Of a stretch of 41,469 nucleotides of DNA, positions 20,109 through 30,767 are shown piece after piece; position 1 is the first letter of the stretch, and the number at the start of each line of letters is the position of its first letter. A program made the position numbers and the translations under genes. This DNA is from Zychaea mexicana (lineage: Eukaryota > Mucoromycota > Mucoromycetes > Mucorales > Lichtheimiaceae): positions 1 through 41,469 of the forward strand of contig NW_026516882.1 in the NCBI RefSeq assembly GCF_025766255.1. Reading direction: 5' to 3'. Below the pieces are notes generated by a model. That model was not told where the DNA came from. It worked only from the letters and a program-made list of their open reading frames with translations, and did not search any database.

Positions 20109-22027
20109 CACTAGGTCAAAAAAGTATCCCAATGATTGGGACATTTAACTACTTTCTCACTTTTCTATTGATATAGTGGACCAATCAGTGTGAAACTTTG
20201 TATACTAGATGCTGGGCATGTATGCAAGCGGACTTTAGAAAACAAAACTGAAGGGCGGAGTATTAAAGGAGCATGAGCCATTTTGTATAAAGCTATCATT
20301 GGGACACTTTTTTGACACTTTATCAGGAGTTTTAATTTCAAGCCACAAAAAAGATTTTTAACAAGGACACTCCACTTTTTATGTTTTGATCCTTTCTCTT
20401 TCACCTTTTCTGCTTCATTTAATGTAAGTTACATATCATTTGCTCTACTTTTGGTGAAGTTACAGTACAGAACCTTGAGAAATGTTTCTACTTTCTCTTT
20501 TCATAAAATAATAAAATTAATAATAAAAACAGAAGTTGTAAGTTGTTAAAAACTTGCAACGCGACTCTTTGTGGTTCTTTCTCTTAGAGAAAGGTTCTTG
20601 AATTGCGATAAACAAAATTTATTTTGTTGTCTTCGAACAATTCAATATAATATCTAATTTTAGATTTAGTTTTGATTAGAAGTAACAAATATAATTAGAA
20701 TAATGTTTCACATTATTTAAATTATAATTGTTCTTCCTTATGAGATATCATTAGATGAAACCTCTTTCAGCTGCCCAGCACTAGTCTGTTGTCCAAGGCC
20801 TTCAGAAGAAGCTATCTATACGTCAAATTGCTAAAGCAACGGGTATAGGCAAAGGCTCTATCCAACGAATTCGAAAAAACGTTGTTACTGTATCAGGAAC
20901 CACTAAGAATGGTAGACCTTCAAAGCTGGGACAGCATATAAGGAAAATTTTGGCTAGAGAGTTCAAGTCTGGTAACCTCAAGAATGCTCCCCAAGGCTCT
21001 AAATATATTCAACAGTACTATGGTACCACAGTAACTCCAGAAACAGTTCGAAATGTACTACGTAAAAGTAGCCTTAAGGCTTTCAAGAAACCAAAGAAGC
21101 CAGCCATTAGTGAGAAAAACAGAAAGGAACGACTTAAGTGGGCCAAAGAGCATCAGCACTAGACTATTGAAGATTGGAAAAAGGTGGTCTGGTCTGACGA
21201 AACAAGAATCAATCGTTTTGGAAGTAATGGTGTCGTTTATGTATGGCGCGATCCAAATATAAGGCTGATAAGAAACTATGTTAGACAGACAGTAAAGAAT
21301 GATGGAGGAAGAATCATGGTCTGGAGCTACTTTTCCTGGGATGGTGTTGGCTATATATGCGACATTGGCGACAAGAATATAGACAAGAACGATTACCTAG
21401 CCATTCTGGAGTCTGACCTGATGGAATCCTTACACCACTATAATATGAATAAGGATGAGACCATCTTTATGTAAGATAATGATCCCAATCATAAGTCAAA
21501 AGTTGTTATGGACTAGCTGTCTCAGCAAGCATTCCAAGTTATGAAGTGGCCTGCATAGTCTCCTGATCTCAATCCAATTGAAAACATGTAGTCTACATTG
21601 AAAAGGATGCTTATAAATAAGTATCCTACCCCAGCATCAAATAGAGATGAACTGTTCCAGAGAATTGGTAAATGCTAGTATAGCATTGATGCAACAGAGT
21701 ACCAAAAATACATTAACTCTATGCCTAATCGAGTGCGGCAAGTTATAGAAGCAAAAGTATTATAGACATCATACTAAAAATTAATTGTACCTTAATAAAA
21801 CATGAAGATTTTTGAAAGTGTCAAAAAAGTGTCCCAATGATAGTTTTAAAGAAAATAGCTCCTACTCCTTTAATACTCCGCCCATCATTATATTTTTTTG
21901 AAGTCCGCTTGTGCATATTCACACCATTTAATATACCAAGTTTCACATTGATTGGTTCAGTATATCAAGAGGAAAAAGAGAAAGTATCCAAATGTCCCAA
22001 TCATTGGGACACTTTTTTGACCTAGTG
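20109..22027 (+). mobile_element. Tc1/mariner element, 1919 bp, TA duplication
   Basis: Ends CACTAGGTCAAAAAAGT at 20109 and its complement ending at 22027, flanked by TA (20107-20108, 22028-22029). Terminal inverted repeats are ~215 bp (20109-20323 and 21812-22027). Both contain CCCAATGATTGGGAC and, at the inner edge, a second copy of the GTGTCAAAAAAGTGTCCCA motif. Insertion point: an intron of the ISXO2-like gene, between its first and second catalytic exons. Confidence 0.92.
20755..21765 (+). pseudogene. Tc1/mariner transposase, seven internal stops
   Basis: The translation is otherwise colinear over ~337 codons. N-terminal helix-turn-helix: SIRQIAKATGIGKGS. DDE core: VVWSDETRIN (first Asp, ~21195), then DNDPNH (second Asp, ~21480), then SPDLNPIEN (Glu, ~21560). 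Stops: TAG 20782, TAA 21472, TAG 21160, 21514, 21556, 21589, 21676. Compared with the family pattern these sit at Gln (before DNDP, before SPDLNPIEN) or Trp (after PIENM, in the WL motif). Catalytic residues remain, so inactivation is by nonsense only. No frameshift noted. Confidence 0.92.
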
Positions 22028-22430
22028 TACCTTTGAATATACTCTCTATATCTTCAATAATTAGTTGAAAGTAATCATATCTTATCTAGTGAACTGTCTC
22101 CTAAGTTAGTTTAGTCTTATTAATAATATTAGTAGCACTAGTATTAATTAATAATTCTAAACCAATTTGTAAGACAACATGTGGAGGTACATTCCGGTAT
22201 TGAAAAAAGGAATGAGTCCGAACAGTCCGCTCCAAATTACAGCTAGTACATCGGGGAGTGCCATTTGCTCCTCTAGACCAAGAAAGAGGCATATCTCGGT
22301 CATAGTTAAGGCACTTCATACTACGGTAAAAAATGCCTTCTTCATATAGATACTGAATACAGGCCTCAGTACTTAAGAAGTAAGGCTTAGTAGGTGTAGG
22401 GATGTTGTTGTAGATTGGCATACTATTATA

Positions 22431-23110
22431 AACTAGTTAGTACCTTTACTTTTATACTTAACTCTCCTTTAAAAGAATACCTTGTAATAGTTTGTTTTAT
22501 GTATAGAGATATAGTTGTATATGTGTATAAGTGTTTGAATAAAGGTATTTAGATATAGGTAGGAGAAAGAGTAGATGTAGTAGATGTAAATAGTGTAAAG
22601 GGTCCAGTTTATTTTTTTCTCGTGGGGAAACTGGGAAGACTAAAGAAAAAAAAGAATTCTCAAAAAGATATTATATTTATACCTTATAAATGTATGCTAC
22701 ATAATTCAAATTCAGCTCCTATTTATTCTGTAAATAAAAGTCACAATCTAAATTTGGGTATATGAAAGTATTTTTATTACTGAAGTCTTATCTATCAACT
22801 ACTGATATTTTCTATCATCAAGTACTCATATCTTATCAGATACTCATTCGTTTCAAATAAAACAAATAGTTTTAAGTTTACTCTACATTATACTACTACA
22901 GATGCTCTTTAAATATCTAAAAAGTATAATACTATAAATGTATAAGCAATGGGATCATCTATAGACTTACTATATAAAAATATATACTTTTATACTTATT
23001 GGAACGAGGAAAAAAAGCTGCATCTGATAATATATTATTTATATGAAAATAATCAGAATTGGTTAGATCATAGCAAAAACCAGTTTTTCAAAAAAATTTA
23101 TACTAAAGTT
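22431..23110. other. AT-rich spacer upstream of the ISXO2-like gene
   Basis: Contains the likely 5' flank of the minus-strand gene at 22421. No recognisable coding pattern. The 83-codon plus frame at 22949-23200 runs across the tRNA-like sequence and is not credible. Confidence 0.45.
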
Positions 23111-23190
23111 TGGCAAAAGGGGGATTTAAACTCGTGCCTTCTACCAAAGGTAGGACATAAGGCTAGTGCGTTAGACCACTTCACTAACGC
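23111..23190 (-). other. tRNA-like sequence, minus strand (decayed tRNA or SINE head)
   Basis: On the minus strand, TAGTGAAGTGG and GGTCTAACGC resemble a D-arm/A-box (~23175-23187) and GAGTTTAAATCCC resembles a T-loop/B-box (~23121-23133). The sequence ends in TGCCA followed by a T run farther down. The anticodon region (CTTATGT) has no good five-pair stem. The F foldback begins at its 5' end, as if inserted there. Confidence 0.4.
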
Positions 23191-23849
23191 AAAGTTTTGA
23201 AAAAACTAAAGCATATATGTCTGCTATTGCTTAGTCCAGGAAAACGTTTAGCTGTCGGGGACCCAATTACCCGTCTATTTCCTTTTTAGGAAGTCACATG
23301 ATCTAAGCCACTTAGCAAGCCCCCTGGAAAACGATTAGCCGTCGGGAAAACCAATTACCTATCTATTTCCTTTTTAGGAAGTCACGTGATCTAAGCCACT
23401 TAGCAAGCCCCTAGGAAAATGTTTAGCCGTTGGGAAAACCAATTAACTGTCTATTACCTTTTTAAGAAGTCACGTGATCTAAGCCACTTAGCAAGCCCCT
23501 GGGAGAATGTTTAGTCGTTGGGAAAACCAATTAACTGTCTATTTCCTTTTTAGGAAGTCACGTGATCTAAGCCACTTACTAAGCCCCCAAGGGGTGACTG
23601 TAAGAATTTACCCGGTGGTGCAGTGGCTTACTAAGTGGCTTAGATCACGTGACTTCCTAAAAAGGAAATAGATAGGTAATTGGTTTTCCCAACGGCTAAA
23701 CATTTTCCCAGGGGCTTGCTAAGTGGCTTAGATCACGTGACTTCCTAAAAAGGAAATAGATAGGTAATTGGTTTTCCCGACGGCTAATCGTTTTCCCGGA
23801 CTAAGCAACAGCAGATATATATGCTTTAGTTTTTTCAAAACTTTGCGTT
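23186..23849. repeat. F foldback unit, copy 2, with six modules
   Basis: Left arm: four direct ~88-bp modules (23235-23585). Right arm: two inverted modules (~23625-23800). The tails AACGCAAAGTTTTGAAAA at 23186 and its complement near 23845 are inverted. TCACGTGA or a one-base variant (TCACATGA in the first module) occurs in each module. The central motif GGGTGACTGTAAGAATTTAC lies at ~23594. Module number differs from copy 1 (four), so the unit expands and contracts. Confidence 0.72.
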
Positions 23850-24891
23850 GGTATATAGGTGTTTTTTAGTTACTCTATGCTTAAATATCTCTCCTTCTAT
23901 AGATCATAGCTCATCTATTATTAATGCTATTGCTATAAAACTTTGTAGGCATATACAGATGATGTATATACATCTAAGTATGTTTTTACTGAAGACAGTC
24001 ACATTGCTTATTTTAGACATTACATATGAGGATGTGTAAAAATCACTAAAAGTAGCTTTATTTAAGGTGGATTAAGACTTCTAGAAGGTGCAATATTGTA
24101 GCTACAGTGTTGTAAATTGCAGTACATGTATCTGTCATATATGGCAACAACATAATAAAACGGCAATAGCAGTCACATAGTATATAGGCTTTTGTTCTTG
24201 AGAAAACATTATTCTCAGAGCTATTACTAGCTAATGAGATGTACTACAGAGCTATGATAAGAATTCTGTTATATAAATCAAATGCTGTGCAGTCATTGGT
24301 AGGCTCAAAATTAGCAGTCACATCTCTAGATTATTACTTTACATAGTAACTGATGACTTTTTTTGGAGAATTATTTTCTCAAAGGGGTTTCTCGTCAACT
24401 AAACACCCTACAGTGCCCTACTAAAAATCCTACTAATTAAGTCACATCTTAGCTATCTACTCATATAATTGTTGTGGCGATTCAACCACATTTCTTTTTT
24501 CTCATTTTTTTCATACTTATAAGTTGCTCTCATTTTGCTCTAAACAGAGGATACAATACCCCAATGTAGTAATAGAAGGTACATTTTCTATTTTCCTTCC
24601 AAAAGAGGGCTTCTCAGAGGCCTCTATGGTGGCTCGCTCGCATCGATATAAAAGGAAACTGTCACTTGCAACAATAAAATATCAAAAGAAAAATATACCC
24701 TCTATTTTTCTTCTATTTTATCTGCTTTTATCATAAAAATAAACAATATTCCACTATCAGCTATTATTCGCCACCTAGCGAAGAAAGCATTGGTAGAGTA
24801 ATTAAGACAGGGAATAAGCATAGTGTCAACCTATGTGTGAAGCACAAACTGAGCGAAGCGAAGAAAGCATGAGGAGAGTGATCAGGATAAG
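23850..24891 (+). repeat. R repeat, copy 4
   Basis: Colinear with copy 3 from GGTATATAGG to the ~80-bp unit end. AATAAAGCA (24892-24900) follows, then an A-type MULE terminus. The R-type 70-codon frame is at 24524-24736. The inverted partner is copy 5 at 37273-38319. Confidence 0.85.
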
Positions 24892-24900
24892 AATAAAGCA

Positions 24901-25088
24901 CAAGTTCCTTTAATGCCCTGATTTTAACTTTGGCCCCCCCCCCAGTTTTCAATTTTTTTGAAAGTCAGATAGGTGAAGGGTAGCAGGCACAGAATAAAGG
25001 GACTTGGAGAAAAAATTGAGTGCAGCAGTATATGTTTTGTGAGCGATAAGAAAAAGCATTGTAACTACATAGTGTGCCATTCATCTTG
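24901..25088 (+). repeat. Outer 188 bp of an A-type MULE terminal repeat
   Basis: Begins CAAGTTCCTTTAATGCCC and follows the MULE-A terminus, including the C-run and AAAGTCAGATAGGTGAAGGG, then stops at CATTCATCTTG, where MULE-C begins. The mirror copy is 37077-37263. MULE-C therefore sits in a remnant of an A-type element. Confidence 0.8.
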
Positions 25089-26417
25089 CAATTCCCTTAT
25101 TCCGGCACAAAAATAAGAGTTGGTAGTTCCCCCCCCTCAATTTTTTTAAATTTTAAGGTCAGCCGCCAGAGACACTGTACTGGGCAGCAGAGGGGCATTT
25201 GAGGGGAAGAGAATTTTACCAAGTGCCTTATATTCCTTTATAAAAACGTTTTTTTTTCAGCACATCTGAGAGCATTCTCTAAAGCAACAAAGAAACCGTT
25301 CCTAATTGCAGATCTACATGAAAATGCCAACAACTTGACCTAATTCAAAAGGTAACGGTTTTAAATAGAGGGGTGAAAAGGAATGAAAAGTACTATTTCT
25401 TTGTTTTATTCTATGTAACGCGGTAATAACAACAAACGCGATGGTTGCTTTCTTAATGTTTCTTTAGAACGTATTCATTGTTGAGAAACACTCATTTTGA
25501 AGGGATCAATCGAAGCAGCATCGTTGGCATTGGCACACAACTCATTTTGTTTGAACGATTCGCTTGACCGACTTGGTACGAATTGTGAAAGCTTTTTTCT
25601 CCTTGCTTTTACAGAACGCGGTTAAGAAACTACCACACACTTGCTCTTTGTTTACGTTGCAAAAGCACATTGTGAATGCATTTCTGGTAGCGGCATCGTT
25701 GGTGAATCATTTAAACTTTTATTTAATCACAGGAATCAAGACTCATTAGTTGATGGAAAAGGAAGAGGTCAGGGCGAGGATCTTTTTCGTTTATTCTTTA
25801 TAGACTGTAGTAAAGATATTTAACACTTTTCTTGCCTACTCTCAGCTCGCCCTTGCCATCCATCCACTGTATCAAGTACCCACAAGCACTGCTGATACCT
25901 AAGGTTTGTTTCATTGATAGAAAACTGACAAGCTATGGAAAGGAATAAGATATGTTGTATATGAAGTTAGTACTTGTAGGTTTGATTTCTTATTTCTATA
26001 GGTTCTGCGCTGCGTTTATGTTATACCCTGCACCACACGTTACAAACACGATTCGCTATACATACACAATCTATACATTGTATGGCACATACAAATACGC
26101 ATATATACATACGATCACTTGCACATTTGCACGAAAACGAAATGATATTGTAGGCATAGAGCTAAAGGGAGGGGATGCTATTGTGGGATGGATGTCAATA
26201 CATCATTGAATGGAATCGAAGTATGCTTTTTGTTTCTTACACAACGACCTACCTTATGGATCGGCCATCACAGCATCCAGCCTTTGTATCTCAACCTTGC
26301 AACAATGATCCACACAAATACGAGATCAATGTAGCAACAATGATCGGATCCGTTCGTTATGGCCTTATCCATCACCAGTGTAGTTGCTTTGTACACGATG
26401 GAAGTAAGCAGTTGGAT
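25089..26417 (+). repeat. MULE-C left terminal inverted repeat
   Basis: 1329 bp, inverted partner 35748-37076. It has a C-run near the end (25129-25137; G-run on the right), like A-type repeats. The arms differ by scattered single bases only. Open frames inside recur in both arms as repeated DNA and are not listed as genes. Confidence 0.88.
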
Positions 26418-26744
26418 CGGTATAAATCGGTTGGAATAAAGACATTCTTTGCTATAAAAAGACTTCAATACATTGGGATATTTGGGAAATAAAGGGAGTA
26501 AGGATGCAAAGCATTGCACCTCTAATATGGGCATGTATAGTTACTACAGCATCAAGCTTATATATTTAAAAGAATTGCTCTTTATCTCTAAAGTTTATGA
26601 AAACCACCCATAAGGCGTACACATCGAGCTGTAATTAACTTGTGTCACCTTTTTATACAGAGTCGCACGTCAAAGCTGTGTCTGCTCCACCTGTCTACAT
26701 CTCTCATTTAAATCTCGATCTCGACATCTAATTCTATTTGCAAC

Positions 26745-28039
26745 ATGAGCGATCAGCAATCGTCCAACCCTCTCCTCATTCCTCCCTGTTTAAACTAAGA
26801 GTAGACCGTTGGTATTAAAGAATACGAGGCTGTTATTAGCAGACTCCCTCAAACAACTGGCGAGTGCTATGTTCATCATAGTACCAGTAGATATGAGCGC
26901 AAGGAACGCACTGGTAACAATCCTATCCCATATGATCAGACTAAGTAATGTTGCATAGCACTAAGCATAACATATAGAGAATGAAGATGAACATCCGGCG
27001 AAAAGGTGTAATGTTCAGCTAAGAGTTCTATGGACTGCGCGTTACTTTTGTCACCGTGCTGACCAGGCAGACAGCAGGGATAAAAGCAGGAAGAACCAGA
27101 TAGATCTGGCAGGCCCACATATTGATAGCAGCAGTAATGGGATCAAACACCGTCTAATCCAAAAGAAGTCCAAGCAAGCTGGCTGCAAAGCATATTTGCT
27201 TGCAACTTGTTATTTCAAAGATACCACCAAAGTTGTGTTAAAGTTTAAAGGTAAGCACACAGGGCATACTCCTGGTAGCATTCAAGATGTCCAGTATTTG
27301 CCAAATTCGGAGGAAGTGAAGGAATCCATCTGCCAGGAACTTCGCAAGGGATACAACGTCCGGGATGTTCGTATATTTCTGCAGCATGAATATCATGACG
27401 CTCCTGAGAATCAGCATACAGTATATATTACAACCACTGATGTGTACAACATCTTTTTCAAAATCCAGCAAGAAAAAAGCGCCAAGGACAAGGACGACTT
27501 TGTCTCCGTAAAAAAATGGCTTGACAACCTTCAATCTAAAGGGTACTATGTATGGATCAGTACTGAAGACGGTTCACCTTCCCAGAGGCTTCTTGGTGTA
27601 GACAGTTTCGCTTTTGGCTTCCTTTCACAATGGCAAAAGACGCTTCTCTGCAGTGCCGAGTTCGTTTCCTTGGACGCCACTCATGATGTATGCCATTACA
27701 ATGATGGTGTACTCTATACAATGGTTATTCGGCATCCAATCGCGGGCAGAGGTGCACCTGTTGCATATATGGTAACTGACGACCTCTCTGCTGCCCCATT
27801 GGCTGACTGGTTCTGCTCTTTGGCGTCTCTTGGTGTCAATCCTTCACACATCACTATCGATTGTAGTTTGCCTGAAAATAATGCAATCAGTCAAGTTTGG
27901 CCTAACTGCACAATCTAGTTCTGTGTCTGGCACGTTATGCGCGCTTGGATGCAGAACGTGCAAGCAAAAGTAGTCGAAACAGACACACAGTCAGCAGAGG
28001 AGACTAGAGCTAGCATCAGGGACCATTTGACAGCCCTAA
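26745..28039 (+). pseudogene. MULE-C transposase, 5' part (interrupted by CACTA)
   Basis: From ATG 26745 the protein begins with MSDQQSSNP. The first zinc Cys is in GECYVHHSTSRYERKERTG (~26860), aligned with SECWVYKDKW of MULE-A. Several stops and shifts follow to ~27020. From there the FAR1-like domain is readable: RYFCHRAD (~27045), GCKAYLL, HTGHTPGS (~27265). Core: VSLDATHDV (first Asp, ~27672), HITIDCS (second Asp, ~27857), then TAG at 27916-27918 where MULE-A/B have CAA/CAG-type Gln, then FCVWHVMRAW. The gene is cut at 28036-28039 by the CACTA element and resumes in the same frame at 34578. Confidence 0.87.
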
Positions 28040-28072
28040 CACTGGGCAGGAGGGGTAATATAAAGGGGCAAA

Positions 28073-28210
28073 AAACAGCTGAATATAAGCTGAATATAAT
28101 GCTTGTCATCCAAATATAAAGCTATTTTATAACCGCTTTATAGTTCCTACAAAAGGCAGCTTTTTTATCACATATTCAGCTGTTTTCAACAGCTTTATAG
28201 TTGGTTTCCA
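28073..28210. repeat. CACTA left sub-terminal inverted repeats and hairpin
   Basis: ACAGCTGAATAT (~28073) pairs with ATATTCAGCTGT (~28167), and ATAAAGC with GCTTTAT inside it, making a ~110-bp hairpin. The segment 28163-28205 also matches, inverted, 34520-34570 at the right end. Clustered motifs of this type in CACTA elements usually bind the accessory TnpA-like protein; here that is an inference. Confidence 0.6.
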
Positions 28211-29413
28211 ATTTTGATAATGGGTAGTGCATATGCATAGAAAGGGATCTCCCAATTGCTTTACATACAGACTGGGTACTGAAGCTTCATCGTGCATACA
28301 GAGGTCTGCATAGCATATTTTAGCGCGATCGATTTTGGGCATATACTAAACGGATGAAATAAGCGCAGCAGGTTTTGATTATTGTATAGCAGTGATGATT
28401 ATCACAGTATGGTCATATACAACCGAATTTATTTATTCCATTACTTAAGTTTCAGAAAACATTTACAGAGCAATAAAAAGCATTAAAGGGGTGGTAAAGA
28501 ATAAATGCGAAGGGTGAAAGGAGTCTTCTATGTATATGTGTGTGAATGTGGTGCATAAAATCTCTAGATGGTGATGGGGCAAAGGCAAAAGGGTGAATCA
28601 TGCTGTGTGTGCTAATGAGTCCGCGATTCACTTAAGAAGAACGAAGGTAACCTATACTGCAGCTAGACAGAAGCAAAAATATGGGTAGCTTTACCGTACC
28701 TGAAAAGTTCCGCTTGGACGGTGCCAACAGCGATCGGACAGTGGGCAACCTGCATGCAGCAATGCAAATGGGGATCTACGCGGATGTCCAGGATGGAAGA
28801 CCATGCAAAGTACAAACAAGCTATGAATGAGGAAAGAAGGCTTTTAGTGAAAGAAAAACTGTAGAAAGAAAGTATGTAAATATTACAAAGGGAATACTTA
28901 CAAGCTTCAACTCGTGTGGATCTTGCCTATGATTTTGGATAGGAAAACCTGTCGAATCATGAGCTACATGTACACACGAAATAAAATATCCTTAATAAAA
29001 GCTGCAGAGACTTAGAGGTAGTTGAAGAGCGATAAAAGTAAAGAGTGCCTTACAAACCTACGGTATTGGGTCCTTGAGAGAATAGTGTATCGTAGCAGCC
29101 AGGAAAGAAGAGAAAAGGAAGAGAAAGAAACAGAAAGAAAGGCGTAAAATACGAAGGAACGATCGATGCGAAATATAACTAACCTGCAATACTGTTAAAG
29201 TCATATTGACCATGCATTAAAAGAGTACTAAAAAAACCAGATCCCCCACAATAAAATGATCCCCTGTAGATCCAGGTACTTGCATTTTATCAAACCTCTT
29301 TCCTCCAATACTTCTTGTGCCTGCACGATAAAATAACAAAACGAATGTAAACTATAATAACCACTGCAGCTGTTAGTTAATGTTGTATATTGAGAGATGA
29401 TAATACTGTATAG

Positions 29414-30558
29414 ATGCCTACTGTAAGCGATCTCCAAGCCCAGCGACAACGGCGCATGGTGCAGCGTGAAAATGATGCCCAACAGCAGAACAGTGTCCTG
29501 GATCGGCAGCAGCAACAACAACAGCATAACGTGCTCTTGGATACTGTCCGTAATTTGCAGGCCGAGAACCAGGCACTGCATGAAAAGGTCGATAGAATTG
29601 GCCAAACAGTTGCCAATATGGTATATCGTACTGCCACAGTTGGTAGTGGGGCCCTTGGTGAAGGTCAAGGTGGTGGCGTTGGCGTTGGCCGTCAAGCTGA
29701 AGCGCGTGGTCGTCGTGTTCCACTTGTGTCTGTAGGTGCCATACTAGAGAACAGAGAGACAATTGTAAAAAAAAAGTGGTGAATATTAGAACAGTGATGA
29801 TTGCTAAAAAGAATTCTATTGTTTCAATAAATGTGTTGAAGGATTGTATACGTACACAGAATGAGCGACTGGGCAACGCTAGTCTCAGGCTCGACCTCCC
29901 CTTCACAAACCAGGCCAACAAGGATGCTGTGAAGCGCCTTGTCGACTATATCGAAGGCCAAGGCTGCTTCAAGTTGGACAAGAAGCAGATCAAAAAAATG
30001 GTCTACACCCATTTTAATAATTTAAGGACGAAGGGGAACGAGTCGCCCGAGACGAAAGCGCGCAAAAAAGTGATGAGAAGACGCTATCAGTGCAGACATA
30101 GCGTAAGTAAAGTAATAGGAGGTTTTGTAAGAGTATTGTCTTAACATCTGAAACTATAATTAGTACAACGACTCAATGTTTTCCAGCAACATGCGATCGA
30201 ACTGGAGGAACAGTACCCCGGTGGAAAGTCGTTGCTCCAGGACGGATGTATGTCGGAAGAGGAGACCGACAACGAAAGCAGCAGCACTGGTGTCCTACGC
30301 AGTGGCAAGTGTGTCTCAGTCTTCGTGCCCAAATGGTGTAGTGAGCGGGTAATTGCTTTCAAAGTAGATTTCTTTACGCGTGAATCTTGACAGAGATGTT
30401 GTTTGTAGGCAAACGTCTTTCTGAAAAGCCTTGACGATTTCAGACCGGCTGTGGACGTTGACTCGCAGCCGAACGTGCTTGGACGATCAGTAGCACGAAA
30501 GGCAGTTACCTTGCGCTCGGCTGTGCGTGAGCAGCTGCAAGACTGGATGTTTGCTTAA
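29414..30558 (+). CDS. CACTA accessory (TnpA-position) protein, four exons, intact
   Basis: Exons 29414-29731, 29842-30102, 30187-30348 and 30409-30558, with introns GTAGGT...GAAG, GTAAGT...TTCCAG and GTAATT...TTGTAG. All are phase 0, giving 296 codons without a stop. Exon 1: Gln-rich heptad-like coiled coil (QQQQQQHNVLLDTVRNLQAE), then a Gly-rich linker. Exon 2: basic helical domain (RLVDYIEGQGCF, QIKKMVYTHFNNLR, KARKKVMRRRYQCRH), a good candidate for DNA binding. Exon 3: acidic and Ser-rich (SEEETDNESSS). Exon 4: short C-terminus ending LQDWMFA. It is convergent with the transposase (210 bp between stops). I do not recognise the family; the TnpA-like role is inferred from position. Confidence 0.65.
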
Positions 30559-30767
30559 AGTAAATAAAGCGGTTGCCAGCTTATGCTGTGCGGGTTAGGG
30601 GTGGGCAAAAATACGTCTGTATAATATGCATGTGTGAGTGTGCTATTTATTTGGTGGTGGGAGGAAGAAGCAAGAGGCCGCTCCTTTTGAGTAGTTGGTG
30701 GGGGGAGAAAGAAATAAGAGAAAGATAGTTTTGAGGAGGGGAGGAGAAAAAATTGCTTCTCTTTGTT

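Larger units (their letters stand above)
18893..22421 (-). pseudogene. ISXO2/Merlin-like DDE transposase gene with Gln-rich tail, split by a Tc1 element
   Basis: From ATG 22419-22421: an N-terminal zinc ribbon (CLNY...CTSC, ~22255-22310) and RTHSFF, as in ISXO2-like transposases. The frame continues to ~22030, where a Tc1/mariner element interrupts an intron. It resumes at ~20055: GPGIIVEIDESKFGKK (first Asp, ~20010), IIYSNGWTAY (~19820, Asn where the family has Asp), and HTNTIEG (Glu, ~19705). A further intron follows near 19640-19690. The C-terminal extension has Glu-rich then Gln-rich tracts (CAG/CAA runs, ~18960-19320), unusual for the core family and perhaps coiled-coil. In-frame stops at 22101-22103, 22086-22088, 19942-19944, 19813-19815 and 19690-19692 lie at expected Q or W positions. 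Inactive. Confidence 0.7.

Noticed and set aside
20755..21765. Reassigned UAG/UAA codon as explanation for the in-frame stops
   Set aside because: Stops replace both Gln and Trp, which no single reassignment explains, and UAG/UAA serve as normal ends of the intact accessory gene and the other frames.
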